A stretch of 64,000 nucleotides of DNA, taken from positions 36,263 through 100,262 of the forward strand of contig NZ_CABVPP010000018.1 in assembly GCF_902499075.1 (NCBI RefSeq), written 5' to 3'. Of this stretch, positions 25,024 through 32,231 are shown one piece after another. Source of the DNA: Burkholderia pseudomultivorans. GTDB taxonomy: Bacteria; Pseudomonadota; Gammaproteobacteria; Burkholderiales; Burkholderiaceae. The notes below the pieces were generated by a model. The model was not told the DNA's origin. It did no database searches and saw only the letters and a list, made by a program, of their open reading frames with translations. The translations under genes were made by a program, and so were the position numbers. The first letter of the stretch is position 1. Every line of letters starts with the position of its first letter.

Positions 25024-25770
25024 TCAGCGGCGGACGGCGACGTCAGCCTTTTGCCATGCTGCAACGCCATCCGCGGCAACGCACTGTCGACGTACCCCGA
25101 CTTGCATAACAATGCTGCCGGGAGAATAGCGATCGCCGCCGTATTCGCAATGCACCGGCTCAGCGGCCTGGACACGTTCGACGACGTCGGTACGATGCCT
25201 CTCGACGTAGAAATACGCCCCGGCCGCAGCAACGATCACTGCGATCACCGCAAGCGCCATCGCCCCCCGGCGCGGCCGCTTGCCATTTTGCTGTACGAGA
25301 GCGGGGCTCATCGCGGGGGCGGCGAGAGCCGGTGTCACCGCAATCGGGACGGAGGTTTGCGGCTGCGGGACAGGCGACTCGCAGTGCACCGTCGGTGCGG
25401 GCGAAGTTGGGTGTTTGATTTTCTGTTGACCGGACGGGGCGGGAGGGTGCCCGAGGTTGCCGTTCCGAATCCAGCTGTCCAGATACTTGATCGCCCGCTC
25501 GTACGTGCTACGCGGCATCTGCTCGATGAATTCAAAGCCAAAAACCGTCTTGAGGCGCCGATACACCATCAATTTATCGGTGCCGGTCTTGGCTTCTATC
25601 TCGAACGCTCGGCGCGCAATTGCCGCGCGCTGCTTCTCGGTGATGAACTTCGTAGCGTCAGCTTTGGGCTCACCGCCGTGGAAGTGCACGTTGACGCTCG
25701 TCTGCGCGCTGTTGCTCTTCACATCCCCGCCGGCAACTTGCCCGATTTCCCCATCGAACTTCTGATTCAT
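25024..25770 (-). CDS. single-pass membrane protein in repressor operon (ORF6C-like N-terminus, DUF1496-like C-terminus)
   Basis: This 248-residue protein has an N-terminal QKFDGEIGQVAGGDV motif (3-17), then a helical domain at about 42-100 (ITEKQRAAIARRAFEIEAK, RSTYERAIKYLDSW) like the phage ORF6C domain. A proline-rich linker (108-160), a membrane segment after RPRRG (169-188) and an outside domain with two cysteines (208, 230; CEYGGDRYSPGSIV) resembling DUF1496 follow. AAGGAAG precedes the ATG. The layout (cytoplasmic domain, span, disulphide-capable outer domain) recalls membrane-bound regulators. Its N-terminal motif recurs in the repressor encoded just upstream. Family calls are tentative. 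Confidence 0.75.
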   Translation of the reverse strand: MNQKFDGEIGQVAGGDVKSNSAQTSVNVHFHGGEPKADATKFITEKQRAAIARRAFEIEAKTGTDKLMVYRRLKTVFGFEFIEQMPRSTYERAIKYLDSWIRNGNLGHPPAPSGQQKIKHPTSPAPTVHCESPVPQPQTSVPIAVTPALAAPAMSPALVQQNGKRPRRGAMALAVIAVIVAAAGAYFYVERHRTDVVERVQAAEPVHCEYGGDRYSPGSIVMQVGVRRQCVAADGVAAWQKADVAVRR

Positions 25771-25825
25771 TGACTTCCTTTTTTCTCCTACGGCTGGCCT
25801 TGCCGTGGTCTACGTTTCACCGTGA

Positions 25826-26287
25826 TCAGCTTTCGCGCTTCTTCTTTCGCCCCGCGCTACCACCCATGTTGATCGAGAACGGCGCTGTCACATCACCCGT
25901 GACGTGCTGGCCGATGTTGGCACCCTCGAAGTTTTGGCGAACCTTCGCGGTCTTCGTCGACGCCGACTCGGTCGCGCCCTGTTGCGTCATCCCGGCGATC
26001 ATGCCGAGAACACCGGCACGCCCCTTCGTGTCCAGCGCGCGATAACCGGCCAACAAAACTTCCTCGTCAGTTCTCAGTGCCGCGGCACTGCGCTGGCCCG
26101 TCAGTAGGTACGCCACGTCGACGCCACGCACGGCGATTGCCTCCAGATACGCGGAATCAGGACGCCGCAAACCGCTCTCATAGTTTTGCTGTGCATCCCG
26201 TTTAACGCCCCCAGCGGCGGCAAAGTCCGTTTGGTTTAGGCCAAGGCGCTGACGTTCTTCCCGTAGGCGCTCCGCAAATGAGTTCAT
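25826..26287 (-). CDS. XRE-type lysogeny repressor
   Basis: This 153-residue protein has an HTH_3 domain at about 4-63 (LREERQRLGLNQTDFAAAGG, RRPDSAYLEAIAVRGVDVAYLL). There is no S24/LexA-type protease domain, so it should not respond to RecA cleavage, as with P2 C. A helix near 75-105 may dimerise. The C-terminal tail carries QNFEGANIGQHVTGDV (118-133) and a basic end (GRKKKRES). It is the first gene of the leftward operon, divergent from the early genes, in the position of P2 C. Confidence 0.88.
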   Translation of the reverse strand: MNSFAERLREERQRLGLNQTDFAAAGGVKRDAQQNYESGLRRPDSAYLEAIAVRGVDVAYLLTGQRSAAALRTDEEVLLAGYRALDTKGRAGVLGMIAGMTQQGATESASTKTAKVRQNFEGANIGQHVTGDVTAPFSINMGGSAGRKKKRES

Positions 26288-26304
26288 TCGAATTCACAAA
26301 AACG

Positions 26305-26334
26305 TTGACATGAGGCCAAATGACCGCATACCAT
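26305..26334 (+). promoter_or_regulatory. early rightward promoter
   Basis: TTGACA at 26305-26310 and TACCAT at 26329-26334 are 18 bp apart, giving a start near 26341, upstream of the ribbon-helix-helix gene. It lies in the 83-bp gap between the divergent repressor and early genes, where the repressor should bind. An ATTCGAAT palindrome at 26286-26293 may be part of an operator. Confidence 0.6.
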
Positions 26335-26370
26335 TGGTTGTGCAAGGTTAACGAAGGGAAGTATACCGCC

Positions 26371-26607
26371 ATGCTCCGCAAGAAAGCCCCCGTCACACGC
26401 TCACCACGTGGCGTGCTGTCCAGCAAGCCCGTATACATGCGGCTGATGCCCGACGAGCGCCGCGCGCTCGAAGAGCTCTCCACGTTCCTGAACCGCTCCA
26501 CCTCCAGCGTCGCCCGTCTGATCTACCTCGAGGGCGTCGAGCGATACCGTGCCAAAGTTACCGGCCCGGCCGCTCAACTGCACGCAAGTTCTTTTGCCGG
26601 GCGTTGA
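26371..26607 (+). CDS. ribbon-helix-helix-like DNA-binding protein
   Basis: This 78-residue basic protein has KPVYMRLMPDERRALEELST followed by FLNRSTSSVARLIYLEGVERY, the strand-helix-helix layout of Arc/MetJ-like repressors. The ATG at 26371 (GAAGGGAAG upstream) is preferred to one at 26320, which would lie before the predicted transcription start. As first early gene opposite the repressor it may act like P2 Cox/Apl, switching off lysogeny; that is inference from position. Confidence 0.7.
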   Translation: MLRKKAPVTRSPRGVLSSKPVYMRLMPDERRALEELSTFLNRSTSSVARLIYLEGVERYRAKVTGPAAQLHASSFAGR

Positions 26608-26610
26608 GTC

Positions 26611-26889
26611 ATGCAGCCGCCCGCCCTTATCGAACCCGCGCTTCGTCATGCGCTGCACGGTCCCAAACGTCACGAAGTACAAGCTGCGCTCGGATGGGAC
26701 GACTCCGAGGTCAGCCGCTTCCTGAGCGGCGGCAAGGGAATCGTCATCGACAAGATCGACACGCTTGTCGCTGCCGTGGGCTTTGTCTGCGTGACGCGCA
26801 AATACCTCGACGCTGTCGCGACCTTGGGTGAAGTCGGCATGTTCTGCCAGTGCGCCCGCCAAGGCCGCGGCGAATGCAGCCGCCCGTAG
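26611..26889 (+). CDS. CII-like regulatory protein
   Basis: This 92-residue protein matches the lambda CII-type HTH family: LRHALHGPKRHEVQAALGWDD and SEVSRFLSGGKGIVIDKID, then LVAAVGFVCV. Members bind direct repeats at lysogeny promoters. It starts three bases after the preceding gene. Its role in this phage is inferred only from family. Confidence 0.78.
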   Translation: MQPPALIEPALRHALHGPKRHEVQAALGWDDSEVSRFLSGGKGIVIDKIDTLVAAVGFVCVTRKYLDAVATLGEVGMFCQCARQGRGECSRP

Positions 26890-26898
26890 GAGCCCCGA

Positions 26899-27147
26899 AT
26901 GAAATTGAAGTGCCATCACTGCGGCAGCCGCGCCGTCATTCGGACCAGCCGCCCGCTGTCCGTCCTGGTCCGGGAGGCGTACTGCCAATGCACCAACATC
27001 GAATGCGCGACGACGTACAAGATCCATATTGCCGCCGTCCACACGATCGCGCCGAGCCTCAATCCGAACCCGATGGTCTACCTACCCGTCGGCAAGGTTG
27101 ACCGGCTACCGCAGGACCCGCGTCAGCTCTCGCTGATCGACGCCTAA
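26899..27147 (+). CDS. ogr: Ogr/Delta-type late gene activator
   Basis: This 82-residue zinc-finger protein has the Ogr cysteine pattern C5-x2-C8 ... C31-x4-C36 (KCHHCGSRA, CQCTNIEC) and the TSRPLS segment next to it. Ogr activates P2 late promoters by binding a TGT/ACA dyad and contacting RNA polymerase alpha. Three such dyads exist here before P/O, V and FI. GGAG precedes the ATG. In P2 ogr lies beyond D; here it sits in the early operon. Confidence 0.92.
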   Translation: MKLKCHHCGSRAVIRTSRPLSVLVREAYCQCTNIECATTYKIHIAAVHTIAPSLNPNPMVYLPVGKVDRLPQDPRQLSLIDA

Positions 27148-27237
27148 CCAGTAACCGCAATTCTTGTTTCACACCCATCGCACCCGCCTCGCGCGGGCGC
27201 GGGGGACTCCTTTTGCCTGAAATTCTGGAGATACCTC

Positions 27238-27432
27238 ATGCAAACGCCGACTCCCGCTCACGTCACCGCCCTTACCTCGTCGCTCGACTTCGACCAGCGC
27301 GTCGCCTACCTGCAGAAGCTCTGTGCGGCTGACGTGCGCGCGGACGTGTTTGTCGCATCCGCTCGCGCACTCGGCTTCGTCGTGTCGTGGGATCCCGCGC
27401 GCGGCACGCCGCTGCTCGCCTGGATGCACTGA
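27238..27432 (+). CDS. hypothetical early phage protein
   Basis: This 64-residue protein of unknown family (MQTPTPAHVTALTSSLDFDQ, then RVAYLQKLCAADVRADVFVA) ends SWDPARGTPLLAWMH. TGGAGATA lies at ribosome-binding distance before the ATG. It is the first of five small early genes ahead of the primase-helicase. No motif is recognised. Confidence 0.6.
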   Translation: MQTPTPAHVTALTSSLDFDQRVAYLQKLCAADVRADVFVASARALGFVVSWDPARGTPLLAWMH

Positions 27433-27436
27433 CGCG

Positions 27437-27640
27437 ATGCGCGCGCCCCTCACCGACGTCGACCTGCGCGCGGCGTGGCATCGCCTGCGCATGGTCGGTG
27501 ATTTCGACACGTCGATCCGCCATCGCGCCGTTCGCCTGGTCGTGGAATCCGCGGCGCGCGCGATGCAGGACCGAGAACAGGCCCGGTTGCGGAGCGCTTC
27601 CGACGTAAAGCGCCGCGCCGCAAACGACGTCGACGAATGA
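27437..27640 (+). CDS. hypothetical early phage protein
   Basis: This 67-residue basic, helical protein (LTDVDLRAAWHRLRMVGDFD, then RHRAVRLVVESAARAM) starts 4 bp after the previous stop. The frame is open from 27323, but that part overlaps the preceding gene. No recognised family. Confidence 0.55.
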   Translation: MRAPLTDVDLRAAWHRLRMVGDFDTSIRHRAVRLVVESAARAMQDREQARLRSASDVKRRAANDVDE

Positions 27641-27683
27641 CTCACCCGCGCCGGCCGCCGGCGCATTCAACAGGAACCACACC

Positions 27684-27878
27684 ATGAAGCCCTACGTTTT
27701 CGGCATCGGCGTGCTGCTGATGCTCTCGTTCTCCCTCTCCGGGATCTACTGCATCGCGTCCGACGTGCTGCGCCTGTTCGACGTCCGGTATGCGCGGCCG
27801 ATCGCTTTCGTCATCGGCGTTGCCGTGATGGTTGCGCTCGTCACGGCGCTCGCCTGGTCGGTCCCGCCGCGGGGGTGA
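27684..27878 (+). CDS. small two-span membrane protein
   Basis: This 64-residue protein has hydrophobic segments at about 4-25 (FGIGVLLMLSFSLSGIYCIA) and 39-59 (PIAFVIGVAVMVALVTALAW) joined by a short loop. ACAGGAACC precedes the ATG. Function unknown. Confidence 0.6.
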   Translation: MKPYVFGIGVLLMLSFSLSGIYCIASDVLRLFDVRYARPIAFVIGVAVMVALVTALAWSVPPRG

Positions 27879-27882
27879 TGCG

Positions 27883-28242
27883 ATGACGATCGACACATCC
27901 ATCCGCTACGAACTGCTGACGCCGGCCGGGCTGCGCACCGTCGCCGGCGAGCACGTCGTCATCCCGAACGACGTCGGCGCGACCTTCGGCATCCACGCCG
28001 AGCCCTATCTCGCCGACGGCCATCCCGAAAAATGGGTCGTCACGCACCTGGCATCCGGTATGCAGGCCGGCGCGGGCGCATCCCGCACCGCCGCGATTAC
28101 GAACGCGACGACGAACGTCGAGCGCAATCGACGCCGCCTGCGCACGATGCTCGACGAAGCAACGGCGGCCCGCACCGATCTGCAGTTCGCCACGTACCAG
28201 CTCGCGCGCAACCGGCTCGCGATCCTCGGAGAAGCCGCATGA
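27883..28242 (+). CDS. hypothetical early phage protein
   Basis: This 119-residue protein is unrecognised. The N-terminal half is strand-rich (IRYELLTPAGLRTVAGEHVV) with WVVTHLASGMQAG; the C-terminal half is helical (NVERNRRRLRTMLDEATAAR). The ATG at 27883 is used because the longer frame overlaps the membrane protein gene. Its stop overlaps the next start (ATGA). Confidence 0.6.
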   Translation: MTIDTSIRYELLTPAGLRTVAGEHVVIPNDVGATFGIHAEPYLADGHPEKWVVTHLASGMQAGAGASRTAAITNATTNVERNRRRLRTMLDEATAARTDLQFATYQLARNRLAILGEAA

Positions 28243-28502
28243 GCCGCCGCCTCGATGCTTCGCCGCACGATGCGGCGTTGCGAGCCGCGATCGTCGCGGC
28301 CGCGAATCCTCTGCACTTCAACAACCGCCCCGGCAGCGTCGCTCGCCAGTGCGCGCTCGGCCTGTTCGTCGCGGCGTTGAGCGATCACCTCGCGCTCGAC
28401 TTCCCCGAGTCCGCCGATGCGCTGCGCGCGCTCGTCTTCTCTCCCGCGACGCCGAGCAACCCGGCCGACCACACCCAGCAGCAACCTGAACATCAGCAAT
28501 AA
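28239..28502 (+). CDS. hypothetical early phage protein
   Basis: This 87-residue protein begins MSRRLDASPHDAALRAAIVA and has a Gln/Pro-rich tail. It is coupled to the preceding gene by an ATGA overlap and ends 2 bp before the primase-helicase start. No recognised family; co-expression with the replication gene suggests a replication-linked role, unproven. Confidence 0.55.
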   Translation: MSRRLDASPHDAALRAAIVAAANPLHFNNRPGSVARQCALGLFVAALSDHLALDFPESADALRALVFSPATPSNPADHTQQQPEHQQ

Positions 28503-28504
28503 CG

Positions 28505-31297
28505 ATGGCTTCGATCGACGAACTGAAACAACGCATCGACCTGCACGACCTCGCCGATCGCCTCGGCCTTAAGCGCGGCCGCGGCGGCGACAAGGCGCTC
28601 TACCATTCGCCGCAGCACGCGGACAAGAACCCGTCTCTGTCGATCTACGTGAATCACCCGAAGCATGGCACCGGCTGGCGCGATCACAGCGCCGGCGTCG
28701 GCGGGTCGTGCATCGATCTGGTGATTTACGTGCGCGGCGGCAGCGTGGCGGACGCCGTGCGCTACCTGCACGACGCCTACGGCATTCCGCTCGACCGGCC
28801 GGCGCAGGCCGAGCGCCGCGAGAAAACGACCGTCGAATACATCGCCGATCGCTGCTTCGCCGAGCGCGAGCATGTCCGCGAATACCTCGGCGGCCGCGGC
28901 ATTTCCACCGCCGCGATCGACGCGGCGATCGCCGCATGCACGCTCGGGTTCAACACGTGGACGAGCTCGAAAGTTGCCGCCGGCGAAGTCGGCCACGGCG
29001 GGCCCGCTGCCGCGTTCATCGTCCGAGCGCCGGGCGACGGCCGCGTCGTCGCCGTCGACATGCGCTACGTGGATCCCGCGCTGAACGGCGGCGTCAAAAC
29101 GCAGACGCAGGGCGACAAGGCGGGCTACGGCTGGACCGCGGATCCGCGGCGGCTGGAGAAGGCGAAGCGCGTATTCATCGTCGAGAGCGCGATCAACGCG
29201 CTGTCGATCGACACGTGTGCGCTGCCCGGTGCGGCCGCGCTCGCGCTGCGCGGCCTCGGCAACGTTGACGCGATCGACTTCACGCCGCTGCGCGGCAAGC
29301 AGGTCGTGATCTGCATGGACAACGACGAGCCATTCGCCGACGGCCACCCGCGCGCCGGCCAACGGCCCGGCCCCGAAGCTGCGTGGGCGCTCTACGAACG
29401 GCTCACCGCGCTGGACATCAGCGCCGTGCTGGTCGACCAGGCTGACTGGTTCGCCGACCTCGCGGACGGCGAGAAGCAGCCGAAGCCCATCAACGACGTC
29501 AATGATTACCTGCAGCTGCGCGGGCCGCTCGAATTGGCGCGTGCGCTCGAGCAGCTGGAGCCGTGGCTGATCGCCGGCCTCGCCGGCGACGCCACGCGCC
29601 GCGGCCGGCCGCGCATCTTCCTGCCGTCGCACGACTTCGCGCAGTACTGGCGCTTCCGCGTGCGGCCCGACTTCACCAGCTACATCACGAAGATGGACCG
29701 CAACGAGGAATCGGGCGTCGAGACCCCGGTGATGACGGATCTGTGCGGTTTCCGCATCGCCGGCATGAGCCGCGTGTCGGTCGCGAGCGCGACGTCGACG
29801 ATGACGGGCGACGCCGACCAGGCACCGACCGTGTATTTCGCCGTGTCGGTGCAAGCGCCGCGCCACGGCGCGCAGCTCATTCGCCGCGTGATGCTCGACG
29901 ACCAGCTGCACAACGTCGATCAGTGGGGCAAGTTCGGGCCTATCTGGGCGCCGGCGCCGTTCAAGCGCATGGTCAACATCCTCGAGCGCGGCGCCGACCT
30001 CGGCGCGCGGCAGGCCGCGAATTTCGTCGGGCTCGCGTGGCGCGACGGCCGGCTGATCGTCAACGAAGGCCCGGACTGCTATTTCACCGAAGCGGACAAG
30101 CAGTGTCCGTATCACAACCTGACGTTCCCGAGCGGCCCGATCAGCGACGCGCGCCGCGTCATCACCGCCTACCAGACGACGTTCAAACAGAACGCCGCGA
30201 CGATCCCGCTCGTATGGGCGCTTGGCGGCCACCTGAAGGCGCTGCTCGGCTTCTGGCCGCATATCACGATCCAGGCGAACAAGGGCGCCGGCAAGTCGAC
30301 GCTCATCAAGCGGCTCGAGCGATCGCTCGCCTTCACGATGTTCTCCGGCCAGTCGCTGCAGACTGAGTTCCGCCTGCTGACCAGCATCAGCCACACCAGT
30401 CACCCGGTCGGATGGGAAGAGCTGTCCGCGCGCCGGCAGGACGTGATCGACAAGGCGGTCGGGCTGTTGCAGGAGAACTACCAGTACACCGTGACGCGCC
30501 GCGGCACCGACATGACCGAATACCTGTTGTGCGCGCCTGTGATGCTCGCCGGCGAAGACGTGCCCGTGCGCAGCCTGCTCGGCAAGCTCGTGCGCACGAC
30601 GCTGACCGGCAAGCGCGGCCCGCTGCTGCCCGACGACCTGCCGCGCTTCCCGGTTCGGCAGTGGCTCGAATTTCTCGCCGGGCTCGACAAGCGCGCCGTG
30701 CTGGACCAGTACGCGACGCTGCGCGACAAGGCGCTTGCCAACTGCCGCGCGAGCGGTGAGGACGATGGCGCGAAGCGCATGGCCGGCAACTATGCGGCCG
30801 TCGCGCTCGCGTGGCGCTACCTGTGCGAGTTCGCCGGCATGGATCCCACAGAGGGAGACTTCCCGCGCGACCTGCTCGCTGAAATGAACGGCCACATCGC
30901 CGAAACGAGCGCCGATCGCGAACCGTGGGTCTGGATCATGGAAACCGTGCTGTCGGAAATCGACGGCGGCAACTACAAGCACCCGTACACGTTCGACATG
31001 GTCGACGGCGAGTTCTGCCTGCTGCTGCGCACGGGCCACGTGATGGACCACATCGCACACACCAGCGCGCTGCGCGACAAGTGGAACGGCCTGCCCGTGA
31101 AATCGGACCGCGTGTTCAAGGCGCAGCTCAAGCACGCCGGCGTCGTTGTCGGCGACAAGGAGGTCGAGCGCCGCATCTACACACGTCGCGTCGCACATCT
31201 GGTGCCGATCTCGCTCGAGCGCCTGGCGACGTTTGGCCTGTACGTCGCAGTCCGCGAAGACCTGGCCTCCGACGCGATGCAGGGAGGCCACGCATGA
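28505..31297 (+). CDS. phage primase-helicase (CHC2-like / TOPRIM / DUF927-type ATPase)
   Basis: This 930-residue replication protein has an N-terminal primase zinc-binding-like domain (about 1-95, YHSPQHADKNPSLSIYV, GWRDHSAGVGGSCIDLV) lacking the full cysteine set. A TOPRIM region follows (about 215-340, VFIVESAINALS ... VVICMDNDEP), with the conserved Glu and Asp-x-Asp. A C-terminal helicase-like ATPase carries Walker A NKGAGKST near 592-599. It takes the place of the P2 rolling-circle protein gpA, so replication is probably theta-type. A field of iterons follows directly downstream. Confidence 0.88.
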   Translation: MASIDELKQRIDLHDLADRLGLKRGRGGDKALYHSPQHADKNPSLSIYVNHPKHGTGWRDHSAGVGGSCIDLVIYVRGGSVADAVRYLHDAYGIPLDRPAQAERREKTTVEYIADRCFAEREHVREYLGGRGISTAAIDAAIAACTLGFNTWTSSKVAAGEVGHGGPAAAFIVRAPGDGRVVAVDMRYVDPALNGGVKTQTQGDKAGYGWTADPRRLEKAKRVFIVESAINALSIDTCALPGAAALALRGLGNVDAIDFTPLRGKQVVICMDNDEPFADGHPRAGQRPGPEAAWALYERLTALDISAVLVDQADWFADLADGEKQPKPINDVNDYLQLRGPLELARALEQLEPWLIAGLAGDATRRGRPRIFLPSHDFAQYWRFRVRPDFTSYITKMDRNEESGVETPVMTDLCGFRIAGMSRVSVASATSTMTGDADQAPTVYFAVSVQAPRHGAQLIRRVMLDDQLHNVDQWGKFGPIWAPAPFKRMVNILERGADLGARQAANFVGLAWRDGRLIVNEGPDCYFTEADKQCPYHNLTFPSGPISDARRVITAYQTTFKQNAATIPLVWALGGHLKALLGFWPHITIQANKGAGKSTLIKRLERSLAFTMFSGQSLQTEFRLLTSISHTSHPVGWEELSARRQDVIDKAVGLLQENYQYTVTRRGTDMTEYLLCAPVMLAGEDVPVRSLLGKLVRTTLTGKRGPLLPDDLPRFPVRQWLEFLAGLDKRAVLDQYATLRDKALANCRASGEDDGAKRMAGNYAAVALAWRYLCEFAGMDPTEGDFPRDLLAEMNGHIAETSADREPWVWIMETVLSEIDGGNYKHPYTFDMVDGEFCLLLRTGHVMDHIAHTSALRDKWNGLPVKSDRVFKAQLKHAGVVVGDKEVERRIYTRRVAHLVPISLERLATFGLYVAVREDLASDAMQGGHA

Positions 31298-31639
31298 CGC
31301 GCTCTCAGCCGATGCGGCCGCTGCGCGGCCGTACCCCTTCCCTCCTTTCCTGCGGCCGCGTAGCGGCCCTGGATTCGGGTTTCCGGTGCGTGCGCCGATG
31401 CGCGCAGCAATCGGCGCGCGCCGTCGCGCAGCAATCGGCGCGCGCCGTCGCGCAGCCGCCGGGCTGCTCGCTTCCCCCCGTTCCCCCAGCGAGTCGAAAC
31501 GGCCGGGCAACAGCGCGAGCCGAGACGGAGCGGGGCCGCGCGGGCGGATTTTTCCACAGGGGACGGGCAGGCAGCGCACGCCAATCGTGGATTCCGGACG
31601 CGTCCGCTCGTAAGTCATTGATTCTTGAAGCAAGTACCG
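31298..31639. other. non-coding stretch downstream of primase-helicase
   Basis: Open frames here change phase, are Arg/Ala-rich and lack ribosome-binding sites. The only structure seen is the 24-bp tandem repeat at 31401-31456. It leads into the iteron field. Confidence 0.6.
31401..31456. repeat. 24-bp tandem repeat (two copies plus partial)
   Basis: CGCGCAGCAATCGGCGCGCG continues with CCGT to make a 24-bp unit at 31401-31424. It is repeated exactly at 31425-31448, followed by the first 8 bases of a third copy. Confidence 0.92.
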
Positions 31640-31960
31640 CCACGGCTCCGGCCGAATTTGCCACGGATTGGCTTGTTTTTGCCACGGGTCGGATTTTTGC
31701 GCCGGCCGTCGTCGCCCCTTTCTCTCTTCTCTCTAATTCATTGAAAAAGAAGAAGAAAGAATGCAATGAAGGGGGGAGCAGACGACCGAAACGCGTGCCA
31801 CGGGTTTTGTGCGTTTTGCCACGGGTTTCCGCATGTGCCTATTTTTTGAGCCACGGGTTTGTGGAGCTATCCACGGCTAATTCGTGGCAATCCGTGGCGG
31901 AACATTCCCTTAAAAATCATTAAGTTATGTTTCAAAACAGCGCAAACCACGGATCCACGG
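31640..31960 (+). repeat. CCACGG iteron cluster, candidate replication origin
   Basis: CCACGG occurs directly at 31640, 31661, 31682, 31798, 31819, 31851, 31871, 31947 and 31955, and inverted at 31892-31897. Consensus is about TTTGCCACGGRTT. Intervals of 21, 21, then 21, 20 and 21 bp place copies on one helix face. An A/T-rich, purine-run segment (about 31720-31775) lies inside, like a duplex-unwinding element. No gene fits here. The cluster lies between the primase-helicase and the DUF4224 gene. Confidence 0.8.
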
Positions 31961-31994
31961 GTTGCGCTGCGTGTGCTCCCTTTTCGTTACAGCA

Positions 31995-32231
31995 ATGGGT
32001 ATGGAAAAATATCTCGGGCGCAGTGAGCTGCGCGAACTGACTGGAACACCAATCCGCGCACGCCAAATTCGTTGGCTCGCTCAACAAGGCTGGCCGCATG
32101 TCGTGGACGTTCACGGCCGTGTACTTGTAGCCCGCGCGTACCACGACAAACAAATGGGTATCGTTGATTCGAAACCCGCGCGTACGGCGCACGTAGCGAC
32201 GCCGACATCGCTCAACCTTGGCGCAGTGTGA
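31995..32231 (+). CDS. DUF4224 protein, excisionase-like
   Basis: This 78-residue protein has the DUF4224 pattern: MEKYLGRSELRELTGTPIRA, then RQIRWLAQQGWPHVVDVHGR and VLVARAYHD, a small winged-helix-like DNA-binding fold. Such genes usually sit directly before phage integrases. The stop overlaps the integrase start (TGATG). The ATG at 31995 or 32001 may be used. It lies immediately after the last iterons, which may also serve as its operator. Confidence 0.8.
   Translation: MGMEKYLGRSELRELTGTPIRARQIRWLAQQGWPHVVDVHGRVLVARAYHDKQMGIVDSKPARTAHVATPTSLNLGAV

Noticed and set aside
26320-26370. earlier ATG for the ribbon-helix-helix gene
   Set aside because: It lies upstream of the predicted transcription start and has no SD; the ATG at 26371 has GAAGGGAAG.
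28493-31633. 1046-codon leftward open frame
   Set aside because: It is a shadow of the primase-helicase gene on the other strand. Codon-position GC bias creates it, and the Arg/Ala/Val-rich sequence has no motifs.
31294-31923. long rightward frame downstream of the primase-helicase
   Set aside because: It crosses tandem repeats and iterons, includes a poly-lysine run from A-rich DNA, and has no SD or recognised domain. Treated as non-coding.
31401-31960. possible CRISPR array
   Set aside because: Repeats are only 24 bp in direct contact or 6-13 bp iterons; there are no unique spacers of constant length and no cas genes.
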